From: Rhodoferax sp.
Lineage (GTDB): Bacteria; Pseudomonadota; Gammaproteobacteria; Burkholderiales; Burkholderiaceae_C
DNA: 40,418 bases
NCBI GenBank assembly: GCA_025358555.1
Contig: JANYJD010000089.1
Span: 1 to 40,418, forward strand
Direction: 5' to 3'
A model generated the notes under the pieces. That model did no database searches. It saw nothing but the letters and a program-made list of their open reading frames with translations, and was not told the DNA's origin. This document shows positions 34,052 to 40,418 of the stretch, piece after piece; positions within the stretch are counted from its first letter, which is position 1; each line of letters begins with the position of its first letter. The position numbers were made by a program, and so were the translations under genes.

Positions 34052-34150
34052 CCATCACGCTTCCTACGCTGGCATGATCCAGATCAGGTGAGTGGGGTAT
34101 CTCTCAGTCGGCCCGCTTTTTGGCAGCGCAGCCGACACCCCCGGTGATGG
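34052..34150 (-). ncRNA. TPP riboswitch (THI element)
   Basis: On the minus strand: P1 strand CCATCAC, then GGGGGTGTCGGC, CTGAGAGATACCCC, ACCTGATCTGGATCATGCC and AGCGTAGGAAGCG, closing with GTGATGG. CTGAGA and ACCTGATCTGGAT are diagnostic. P1 pairs perfectly over 7 bp. A -10-like TACAAT at 34161-34156 places transcription start at about 34149, the 5' end of the aptamer. It should switch off thiBPQ when thiamine pyrophosphate is abundant; an anti-SD or terminator in 33992-34051 was not resolved. Confidence 0.96.
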
Positions 34151-34432
34151 CTGCAATTGTAGGGAAGAATATGGCGCCGGTAGCATCACGATACTTAACA
34201 CTGGTGCTTTGCTCGCCAAGGGTGATCGCCTTGACACCGACATGTATGTCAATGTAACTGCCGGTGAAAATTGGTCAATATGGCGAGCCGTGCCAAAGTG
34301 CGCAATAAGTCTCAGTTTTTCGGGATATGCCGCACGGCTTTGCTGGAAGCGTGAAATCTGCAACACTCTTCCAGCAGCATTTGCCTTCAAAGCGACCTCC
34401 CGCTGGATCATCAACAGACACGACCCCAAGCC
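34151..34432. other. No recognisable gene
   Basis: Upstream of the riboswitch. Open frames on both strands overlap the riboswitch and have no family character. It should contain the thiBPQ promoter. Confidence 0.4.
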
Positions 34433-34594
34433 ACGAACCGTCTGCATCGCCTTTGCCTGACGCTGTGCACAGCCATCCTGCTTGCCGCATGCGCCACCTC
34501 GCCCTACTCCAAAGACATCAAGGCCAGAAGCGATGCTTTGCTGGCGCAGCAACTAGAGGCAGACAAAGCCGACATGCCATCAAGCGACTGCTAA
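34433..34594 (+). pseudogene. Small lipoprotein with a lost or non-standard start codon
   Basis: 53 codons. The frame reads NRLHRLCLTLCTAILLAA-C-ATSPYSKD, a good type II signal peptide with lipobox LLAAC, followed by a charged helix (DIKARSDALLAQQLEADKAD) and stop at 34592. The codon where ATG is expected is ACG (34433-34435); no ATG, GTG or TTG fits in frame. Either ATG became ACG or ACG is used. The R repeat supplies the stop codon. Confidence 0.45.
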
Positions 34595-34647
34595 AACAGC
34601 CTGTAGCCCTTGTCCAGTATGCAAAGTTAGCTATTTTTATTATAGTT
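34592..34647 (+). repeat. 60-bp repeat family R, copy after the lipoprotein relic
   Basis: AAAACAGCCTGTAGCCCTTG, TATGCAAAGTTAGCTA, TTATTATAG. Its first bases form the TAA stop of the frame before it. Confidence 0.8.
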
Positions 34648-34684
34648 CAGGCGACTTTGCCAATGCCGGGAGGTCAATCAGCTT

Positions 34685-35674
34685 TCACGATGCGGCCCCC
34701 ATCAACTCCGCAAACCGCCTCAAATCCACATTCCCGCCGCTCACAATCACGCCCACGCGCTTGCCTTGCAGCGGCAAGCCGCCATGCCAAGCCGCTGCAA
34801 AACCCAGCGCGCCGGTGGGCTCCACCAGCATCTTCATGCGCTCGGCAAAGAAGCGCATCGCGTCCACGAGTTGCGCGTCGGTGACGGTCAGCACGTCGCT
34901 CACGTCGCGGCGGATGAGCGCAAAGTTGAGCTGGCCCAGCGACTGGGTTTGCGCGCCATCGGCAATGGTTTTTGGCGTGGCGATGCGGGTGAGTTCACCG
35001 GTGCGAAATGACTGCTGGCCATCGTTGCCGGCTTCGGGCTCGACACCGTAAATTTTGCAATCGGGCGACAAAGCGCGTGCCGCTAAAGCGGAGCCCGCCA
35101 GCAGCCCGCCGCCACCCAGGCACACGAACAGACAGTCCAGCGCGCCCGCCTCGTCAATCAGTTCTTTGGCCGCTGTGCCCTGCCCTGCAATCACGTCGGC
35201 GTGGTCAAACGGCGGGATCATGGTCAGGCCGCGCTCGTGCGCCAAGGCATGCATCATGGCCTCGCGGTCGTCCTTGAAGCGGTCGTACAGGATGACGTCG
35301 CCACCGCCATTTCAGTTGGCCTCCACATAGCCCCGAGTGGCGGCCACTTTAAGCGGCGGCGCATCCAGCGGCATCAGGATGGTGGTGGCGATGCCCAGCA
35401 ACTGGCCAGACAGTGCCACCGCCTGCGCGTGGTTGCCCGACGAGAAGCACACCACACCGGCTTTGCGCTGTGCAGCGTCCAGCATGGCCATGGCGTTGAA
35501 TGCGCCGCGAAACTTGAACGCGCCCATGCGCTGGAAGTTTTCGCACTTGAAGAAAACCCTGGCACCCAAAGCGGTGTTGGCAGTGCTGGAGGTGAGGACC
35601 GGCGTGCGGTGCGCGTGGCCGTCAAGCCGCCGGGCGGCTGCGATGACGTCGTCGAAAGTAGGGAGTGTTTGCAT
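34685..35674 (-). pseudogene. Threonine/serine dehydratase-like gene with an in-frame TGA
   Basis: PLP enzyme of the threonine dehydratase / hydroxyaspartate ammonia-lyase type. The N-half (from MQTLPTFDDVIAAARRL) has FKCENFQRMGAFKFRGAFNA with the PLP Lys, and SSGNHAQAVA; the C-half has VCLGGGGLLAGSALAA and VGVIVSGGNVDLRRFAELM. Both halves are in one frame, split by TGA at 35314-35312. Around the stop, ATRGYVEAN-stop-NGGGDVILYDR is longer than the usual ATRGYG..V.LYDR, suggesting a small in-frame insertion of about 18 bp that includes the stop. The rest is fully conserved, so the loss seems recent; a sequencing artefact is possible. Confidence 0.8.
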
Positions 35675-35738
35675 GCGTGGGGAAATGGGCTGGAAATAAA
35701 GTGCTGCGGGCGGAGCCTCAATATACTGCGTCGTGCCC

Positions 35739-38423
35739 ATGCCGTTGACACCCACCCTGCTGCCGCTGCTCAAAACTTTCTCATGGCAAGAGCTGCGCCA
35801 CCACCCCTGGCGCAATGCGGCGGCGGCGGTGGCGGTGATGCTGGGGGTGGCGCTGGCGTTCTCGGTGCATTTGATCAACGCGTCGGCGCTGGATGAGTTT
35901 TCGCAGGCGGTGCGCTCGGTCAATGGCCAGCCCGATCTGGAGTTGCGCGCGGCGCAAGGCACGTTTGACGAGACCGTATTTAGCCTGGTGGCTGCCCATC
36001 CGCAGGTGGCGCAGGTGTCGCCTGTGCTGGAGATCAGCACGTATGCGGTGGCAACCGACGGCAAGCGAGTGCCGCTGCGCGTGGTCGGCATTGATGCGTT
36101 GACGGTCGGGTTTGTGGCACCGGCGCTGATGCCCGTGCCGGATGCGGGCGCCGACCGGTTTGCGCTGTTTGCGCCCGGCAATGCGTTTTTGAATGCCAGC
36201 GCGCGGGCCTTGGCAACCAACCCATCTGCCCCATCTGCCCCATCTGCCGCACTTGCCGAATCTGCCAGGGCCCAAGCGCTGCTGCGCATCCAGTCCGGCC
36301 TGCAGCTGCTCAACGTGACCGTGGCAGGAACCGTCAACGCCAGTGGCCCCGCGTTGGCAGTGATGGACATTGGCGCAGCGCAAGACGTGTTTGGCCAGCA
36401 GGGCCTGCTGTCACGCATTGACGTCAAGCTCAAGCCGGGCACGGACCGCGACGCCTTCCTGGCCGGCCTGCAAGCTACACCTGGCTGGCCTGCAGCAGTG
36501 ACGGCAGGCGCACCAGGGGATGCGGCGGCGCGCATTGGCAACCTGTCGCGCGCCTACCGCGTCAACCTCACGGTGCTGGCGCTGGTGGCCCTGTTCACGG
36601 GGGCTTTCCTCGTGTTCTCGGTGCTGTCGCTCAGCGTGGCCAAGCGCGCGCAGCAGTTTGCGCTGCTGGGCGTGCTGGGGCTGACCGGCAAAGAGCGCCT
36701 GCGGCTGGTGCTGCTGGAGTCTGGCGCGCTGGGGCTGGTGGGCAGCGTGGCGGGCATTGCGTTGGGCACCGGCCTGGCGGCACTGGCGTTGCGCGTGCTG
36801 GGTGGCGACTTGGGCGGCGGCTACTTTGCGGGCGTGGCACCCACCTTGCACTGGAGCGCCACGGCCGCGCTGGTGTATGCGGCCTTGGGGCTGGTAGCCG
36901 CGCTGGTGGGCGGCTGGTGGCCGGCGCGGCTGGCGCAACGGCTGCCGCCTGCGCAAACGCTCAAAGGCCTGGGCGCATCTGCCGTGCGCAACCGCAAACA
37001 CTGGGTCAGTATTATTTTAATAGCTGCTGGTGCAATTCTGGCAAGGGCCCCAGCCATATTTGACATCCCCCTTGCGGCCTATGTGTCGGTCGCGCTCTTG
37101 CTGGTGGGTGGCATCACCGCCCTGCCGTGGCTCATTGCGCTGCTGCTGGACCGCGTGAGCCCGTGGGTGCAACAGCGGCTGCTGCCCCTGTTGGCGGTAG
37201 AGCGCGCGCGCCGTGTGCGCGAGAGCGCCAGCGTGGCCGTGAGCGGCGTGGTGGCGTCGCTCAGCCTGGCCGTGGCGCTCACTGTGATGGTGGCGAGCTT
37301 TCGCGATTCCATCACCCAGTGGCTGGATGTGGTGTTGCCCGCCGACTTGTATGTGCGCACGGCCAGCTCCACTGCAGCAGGCGACACGGCTTTCTTCACG
37401 CCGGAATTTGTGCAAGCCGTGACGAAGGCGCCGGGCGTCAAACGCGTGGCCACCCAGCGCACCCGGCAATTGCTGATGGACCCCGCCCGACCCGCCGTGG
37501 CGCTGATCGCTCGCCAGCTTGACGACCCGGCCAGCGCCTTGCCGTTGGTGGGTGACCCGCTGCCGGTGCCACCGGGGCAAATTGGCATTTACGTGAGCGA
37601 AGCGATGGTGGACTTGTATGGCGCGCGGCCTGGGAGCCAGTTTCCAAGGCTTTTCAGTGCTCTAGCCCCCGTCAATACTGCACAACCAGCTACTTTTTAT
37701 ATAGCTGGCGTGTGGCGGGACTATGCACGGCAGGCGGGCACAGTCGCCATCAACGCTGCGGACTTTGAGCGTCTCACCGGCGACCGCAGGGTCAATGACT
37801 TGGCTCTGTGGCTGGCCGATTCAGCAGACGCGGCGCAAGTGCAGCAGGCGGTGCGTGTCATTGCAGACCTGCAATCTGGCACGTCAGGCGTGGCAGCCAA
37901 ACCTGGCAACTTCGGCACAGCCGACAGCGCGGGTAAAGCAGGCAGCGCCAGCCAACTCATCGAATTCGCCTCCAGCCGCGAAATCCGGGCTGTGTCGCTC
38001 AAAATTTTTGACCGCAGCTTCGCCGTGACCTACTGGCTGCAGGCGGTTGCCATTGCGATTGGCCTGTTTGGCGTGGCCGCCAGCTTCAGCGCGCAGGTGC
38101 TGGCGCGGCGCAAGGAGTTTGGCCTGCTGGTGCACTTGGGGCTCACGCGCTCCCAGGTGCTGGGCGTGGTGGCAGGCGAAGGCCTGGCGTGGACGGCCAT
38201 TGGCGCAGTCGCGGGGTTGGGCTTGGGCTTGGGCGTGTCCGTGGTGCTGGTGCATGTGGTCAACCCGCAAAGCTTTCACTGGACGATGGATTTGGCCGTG
38301 CCCTGGCTGCGGCTACTGGCCCTGTGTGCGGCAGTGGTGTTGGCAGGCACAGTGACGGCCTGGCTGGCGGGCCGCGCCGCAGCGGGACGCGATGCGGTGC
38401 TGGCGGTCAAAGAGGATTGGTAG
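35739..38423 (+). CDS. FtsX/MacB-like ABC transporter permease with two embedded R repeats
   Basis: 894-residue inner-membrane permease with two FtsX units, as in YbbP/AttFG-type transporters that move lipids, lipoproteins or peptides outward. First helix RNAAAAVAVMLGVALAFSVH near residue 30, a periplasmic domain, helices with LALVALFTGAFLVFSVLSLS, then a second unit ending in AVPWLRLLALCAAVVLAGTV. Two R repeats are in frame: one encodes part of a membrane segment (SIILIAAGAILARAPAIFD, DNA 37008-37063), the other the periplasmic stretch FSALAPVNTAQPATFYIAG (37648-37706). A 9-bp minisatellite encodes SAPSAPSA. Probable partner ATPase at 2543. ATG at 35739; GTG at 35733 also possible. Confidence 0.87.
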   Translation: MPLTPTLLPLLKTFSWQELRHHPWRNAAAAVAVMLGVALAFSVHLINASALDEFSQAVRSVNGQPDLELRAAQGTFDETVFSLVAAHPQVAQVSPVLEISTYAVATDGKRVPLRVVGIDALTVGFVAPALMPVPDAGADRFALFAPGNAFLNASARALATNPSAPSAPSAALAESARAQALLRIQSGLQLLNVTVAGTVNASGPALAVMDIGAAQDVFGQQGLLSRIDVKLKPGTDRDAFLAGLQATPGWPAAVTAGAPGDAAARIGNLSRAYRVNLTVLALVALFTGAFLVFSVLSLSVAKRAQQFALLGVLGLTGKERLRLVLLESGALGLVGSVAGIALGTGLAALALRVLGGDLGGGYFAGVAPTLHWSATAALVYAALGLVAALVGGWWPARLAQRLPPAQTLKGLGASAVRNRKHWVSIILIAAGAILARAPAIFDIPLAAYVSVALLLVGGITALPWLIALLLDRVSPWVQQRLLPLLAVERARRVRESASVAVSGVVASLSLAVALTVMVASFRDSITQWLDVVLPADLYVRTASSTAAGDTAFFTPEFVQAVTKAPGVKRVATQRTRQLLMDPARPAVALIARQLDDPASALPLVGDPLPVPPGQIGIYVSEAMVDLYGARPGSQFPRLFSALAPVNTAQPATFYIAGVWRDYARQAGTVAINAADFERLTGDRRVNDLALWLADSADAAQVQQAVRVIADLQSGTSGVAAKPGNFGTADSAGKAGSASQLIEFASSREIRAVSLKIFDRSFAVTYWLQAVAIAIGLFGVAASFSAQVLARRKEFGLLVHLGLTRSQVLGVVAGEGLAWTAIGAVAGLGLGLGVSVVLVHVVNPQSFHWTMDLAVPWLRLLALCAAVVLAGTVTAWLAGRAAAGRDAVLAVKEDW
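36222..36266 (+). repeat. 9-bp in-frame tandem repeat in the permease
   Basis: CCATCTGCC three times, then GCACTTGCC and GAATCTGCC, encoding Pro-Ser-Ala-type triplets in the first periplasmic domain. Confidence 0.85.
37008..37063 (-). repeat. 60-bp repeat family R, copy inside the permease (membrane segment)
   Basis: TTAATAGCTGCTGGTGCA, GGCAAGGGCCCCAGCC and ATATTTGACA match the reverse consensus. In frame, open, and translated as a hydrophobic stretch. Confidence 0.7.
37648..37706 (+). repeat. 60-bp repeat family R, copy inside the permease (periplasmic part)
   Basis: CTCTAGCCCCCGTC, TACTGCACAACCAGCTACT and TATATAGC match the forward consensus. In frame and open. Confidence 0.7.
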
Positions 38424-38465
38424 GGACTGGCCAGGACCGGCAAGGACAGCCAGAACGCCTTGAAA

Positions 38466-39398
38466 CTAATTTGACGCTGCAACAGCCTTGGTAGCTGCTG
38501 CTGATGCCACAGGCGTCCCGCCAATGAACGCAACCACATCGTCCAGCGTTGGCGCCAGAAAACGCAGCGGCCGGGCCAGCGACGCCACCAGCGTGATGTG
38601 GTTCACGCCGTCATACATCTTGACCGTGACCGGCACGCCTGCAGATTTCAGCCTGTCCGCCAGGCCAGCCGTGTTGCGCTGTGGGTCGATCAGGCTGTCC
38701 TTCACGGCTGCGCCCAGAAAGGTCCGTGGGGCGTTGTTGACCGCAAATTCAATGGGCTGGGTATTTGACGGATAGTTGGGGTGAAAGAACACCGGTTGTG
38801 CATCCGGGTTGGTCATCGGCAAAAAGTCATACGGACCTGCCAGACCAATGAAGCCAGCCAGCTCTTTCGGTGCGTGGCCCACCTCACCCAGCCAGCGCGC
38901 ATCCAGCGCCAGCATGGCCGCGTTGTAGCCGCCTGCGCTGTGGCCCATGACAAAGACGCGCCGGGCATCACCGCCGAGCCGTACAGCCTCTTTCAAACCG
39001 TAGCCGAGTGCCAGTGCGGAGTCCTTCAAAAAATCCGGGTAGCGCACTTGCGGGTACAGCCGGTAGTCGGCGACCAGCGTCAGCACGCCACGTGACGCGA
39101 GCGCTTCGCCGACGAACTTGTAGTCGGCCTTCTCGCCGCGGTTCCACGAGCCGCCATAGAAGAACACGACCACCGGCCAGCCCGCTTGCGGCGCCATGCT
39201 GCTGGGGCGGTAAATGTCAAGACGCTGTCGCGGCAGCGGGCCATACGCCACGTCGGCGGTGAGCGTGTAGCTGTTGCCGGGGATGACGGCGTTGAGCGTG
39301 CCCAACGGTGAGCAGGCAGCAAGCGCCAGCGTGGCGGTAACCGCGAAGGCCAGCGGGCGAATGAATGAGGACGGGACAAATTTGCGACGGCAAGTCAT
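38466..39398 (-). CDS. Alpha/beta-hydrolase lipoprotein (carboxylesterase type)
   Basis: 310-residue esterase of the BD-FAE/HSL-like group. Lipoprotein signal MTCRRKFVPSSFIRPLAFAV to TLALAAC (lipobox LAAC). Oxyanion loop FFYGGSWNRG, nucleophile in GHSAGGYNAAML, and the C-terminal His in DGVNHITLV; an Asp before it completes the triad. ATG at 39398 is chosen because it begins the signal peptide. It may hydrolyse short-chain esters at the cell envelope. Overlaps nothing; convergent with the permease. Confidence 0.88.
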   Translation of the reverse strand: MTCRRKFVPSSFIRPLAFAVTATLALAACSPLGTLNAVIPGNSYTLTADVAYGPLPRQRLDIYRPSSMAPQAGWPVVVFFYGGSWNRGEKADYKFVGEALASRGVLTLVADYRLYPQVRYPDFLKDSALALGYGLKEAVRLGGDARRVFVMGHSAGGYNAAMLALDARWLGEVGHAPKELAGFIGLAGPYDFLPMTNPDAQPVFFHPNYPSNTQPIEFAVNNAPRTFLGAAVKDSLIDPQRNTAGLADRLKSAGVPVTVKMYDGVNHITLVASLARPLRFLAPTLDDVVAFIGGTPVASAAATKAVAASN

Positions 39399-39463
39399 AA
39401 ATGATCTTAGCGCAGGCTGGCGCCGAACCGTTCCTACAATCAAATGCATACAGGAGACTACTG

Positions 39464-39718
39464 ATCGACCTTCAACTCAAAAGCAAGCATGTGCTCATCA
39501 CCGGCGGCAGCAAGGGCATTGGGCTGGCCGGTGCCAAATTGGCGAATATCTCCGAACAAGAAGCCCTCAAGCGCGCCAACGAGCGCCTGCCCCTGGGCCG
39601 CGTTGCCCGGCCCGACGAGATTGCCTATGCGGTGGCGTTTTTGGCGTCTGAGAAGGCCAGCTACATCACCGGGGCGATTTTGTCGATGGATGGGGCGGTG
39701 ACGCCGATGGTGGTTTAG
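39464..39718 (+). pseudogene. SDR relic with a large internal deletion and lost start codon
   Basis: Reads [20 protein letters not shown], a classic SDR N-terminus, then jumps to [20 protein letters not shown] and [20 protein letters not shown], ending [17 protein letters not shown], a classic SDR C-terminus. The central part with NNAG, catalytic Ser-Tyr-Lys and PG motifs is gone (about 150 residues), but the frame is kept. AGGAG (39452-39456) is followed after 7 nt by ATC where ATG is expected. The remnant cannot bind substrate and is most likely dead. Confidence 0.8.
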
Positions 39719-39788
39719 GCTGCCTTGATGCTGGTTTTAACGGCAAGCTTTGAGCGGGCAACTGGTTCAATTGTTTGATAATCACCCT

Positions 39789-40118
39789 ATGAACGCGATG
39801 CTGGCCCGCCACCTTCCCGATATTGCCGAGTTGTGCAAACGGTACGGCGTGTCCCACCTGGAATTGTTCGGCTCTGCGACAGGTGCCAACTTCCATCCTG
39901 AGCACAGCGATTTTGCTTTTTTGGTTGAACTGGACCCTGCGGCGTCCGGCTCACGTGCGCGACGCTGGACTGAACTGGCCGACGCACTTGAGTCACTGTT
40001 GGGTCGACCGGTTGACTTGGTGAATCCGCGTTACATCCGCAACCGGTATTTTCTACAGGCGGTCAACGACAGCCGGGCAGTTGTGTATGACCGACAAAAC
40101 GCCGAAGCTGCTGGTTGA
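39789..40118 (+). CDS. MNT-family nucleotidyltransferase-like protein (MntA-type antitoxin)
   Basis: 109 residues with the minimal nucleotidyltransferase fold: LELFGSATGANFHPEHSDFA is the GS...SD motif, then FLVELDP and RPVDLVNPRYIRN with the third acidic residue. The canonical SDxD reads SDFA, so the second catalytic Asp is Ala; catalysis is doubtful. In MntA-HepT modules the MNT protein neutralises the HEPN RNase by AMPylating it. The gene is followed, with 32 bp overlap, by a truncated HEPN gene, consistent with that module. ATG at 39789; an upstream start at 39750 is less likely. Confidence 0.75.
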   Translation: MNAMLARHLPDIAELCKRYGVSHLELFGSATGANFHPEHSDFAFLVELDPAASGSRARRWTELADALESLLGRPVDLVNPRYIRNRYFLQAVNDSRAVVYDRQNAEAAG

Positions 40119-40215
40119 CGCACTGGGTGCCATTGCATCCGCGCAAGAGTTTGTTGCGGGTTGCACGCTGGCAAACTATTGCGTTGACAAAATGCGCTGC
40201 TCTGCCGCGACATAA
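40087..40215 (+). pseudogene. Truncated HEPN (HepT-like) toxin gene
   Basis: 42 codons reading MTDKTPKLLVDALGAIASAQ, then EFVAGCTLANYCVDKMRCSA, which matches the first helices of HepT/DUF86 proteins (DALxAxxxIxxFxxGxTxxxYxxDxxxRSAV). It stops at SAAT where relatives continue with ERQFEIIGEA and the RX4-6H RNase motif, so the toxin is lost. An IS630-type transposase fragment lies 77 bp downstream and may have caused the truncation. Confidence 0.7.
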
Positions 40216-40291
40216 CTCATTCCATTTCTAAATCATTCGTGAAGTAGGCGCACCGACGAAGACAGTGCTGGAGCACGGCTAGTGTAGTGTT

Positions 40292-40417
40292 TCACGCTGT
40301 TTGAACCGTATTGAGTTTTGCCTTCGCGCGGATGACTTTCTCCAGAATGTCACGAGCGCTGGCAGTCCAGATGAATGGCTTGGGGTTGTCATTGTGAGCC
40401 AGCACAAAGAGCTCGAT
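40292..40417 (-). mobile_element. IS630-type transposase, C-terminal end (continues past window)
   Basis: 41 codons ending at TGA 40294-40292: IELFVLAHNDNPKPFIWTAS, then ARDILEKVIRAKAKLNTVQT. HNxNPKPFxWT is the hallmark C-terminus of IS630-family (DDE) transposases. The remainder lies beyond position 40418. The IS end is probably between 40216 and 40291 (a candidate is TAGTGTAGTGTTTCA near 40280), but I could not fix it. Confidence 0.8.
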
Positions 40418-40418
40418 T

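Noticed and set aside
34064-34552. Minus-strand frame of 162 codons upstream of thiB
   Set aside because: It runs through the TPP riboswitch and is explained by GC-rich coding-like noise.
35312-35314. TGA in the dehydratase gene read as selenocysteine
   Set aside because: The enzyme family has no selenocysteine, no SECIS-like hairpin follows, and the surrounding residues look like an insertion.

Overview
The window looks like chromosomal DNA from a high-GC betaproteobacterium of the order Burkholderiales, most likely family Comamonadaceae (Polaromonas/Rhodoferax/Acidovorax-like). This is inferred from the gene types (PhaR, Bug-type solute receptors, Burkholderiales porin, TctDE-like regulators, MiaA/RimO/RNase R style) and from the dense short intergenic repeats. 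No CRISPR array, complete prophage or intact insertion sequence is present. Assignments rest on reading motifs by eye; no database search was run.

Layout. 1-3350: Bcr/CflA-type MFS exporter, miaA and an ABC ATPase, head-to-tail with overlaps. 3350-6510: an accessory island between two copies of the ABC ATPase 3' end. It holds an MDR-type oxidoreductase, a BrnT/BrnA toxin-antitoxin pair, a second pair whose toxin has a nonsense codon, three attC-like sites that punctuate these modules, and an IS91-type transposase remnant. 6600-12310: solute uptake and sensing: Bug receptor, porin, NMT1/SsuA-like receptor, and an OmpR/TctD-TctE-type two-component system. 12519-14846: cytochrome b561-like protein, divergent MsrP-like molybdoenzyme, and a short-chain dehydrogenase. 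14941-19941: tRNA-Val(GAC), phaR, rimO, tRNA-Leu(CAG) and rnr. 20011-24325: SDR, GIY-YIG-like protein, a putative murein-binding/lytic protein overlapping a small membrane protein, a lipoprotein, and the bifunctional NAD(P)HX repair enzyme. 24709-29744: fatty-acid degradation cluster (SDR and thiolase, divergent from acyl-CoA synthetase and acyl-CoA dehydrogenase). 29768-30525: VapBC-type module with a palindromic operator. 30573-34150: thiamine ABC importer thiBPQ behind a TPP riboswitch. 34433-38423: decayed lipoprotein, a threonine dehydratase-like gene broken by an in-frame stop, and a large FtsX/MacB-like permease that is the probable partner of the ATPase at 2543. 38466-40418: esterase lipoprotein, SDR relic with a large internal deletion, MNT/HEPN (MntA/HepT-like) module with a truncated toxin, and the 3' end of an IS630-type transposase running off the edge.

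Two repeat families stand out. One is about 60 bp and occurs about ten times. Most copies are intergenic and several abut stop codons, but three lie in frame inside genes (miaA once, the FtsX-like permease twice), where they supply protein sequence including part of a membrane segment. The other is a palindrome seen twice; its apical hairpin arms differ in sequence between copies but keep perfect pairing. Four genes also carry in-frame minisatellites of 9, 12 or 18 bp. Together with several decayed genes this indicates a genome with active small-scale rearrangement.
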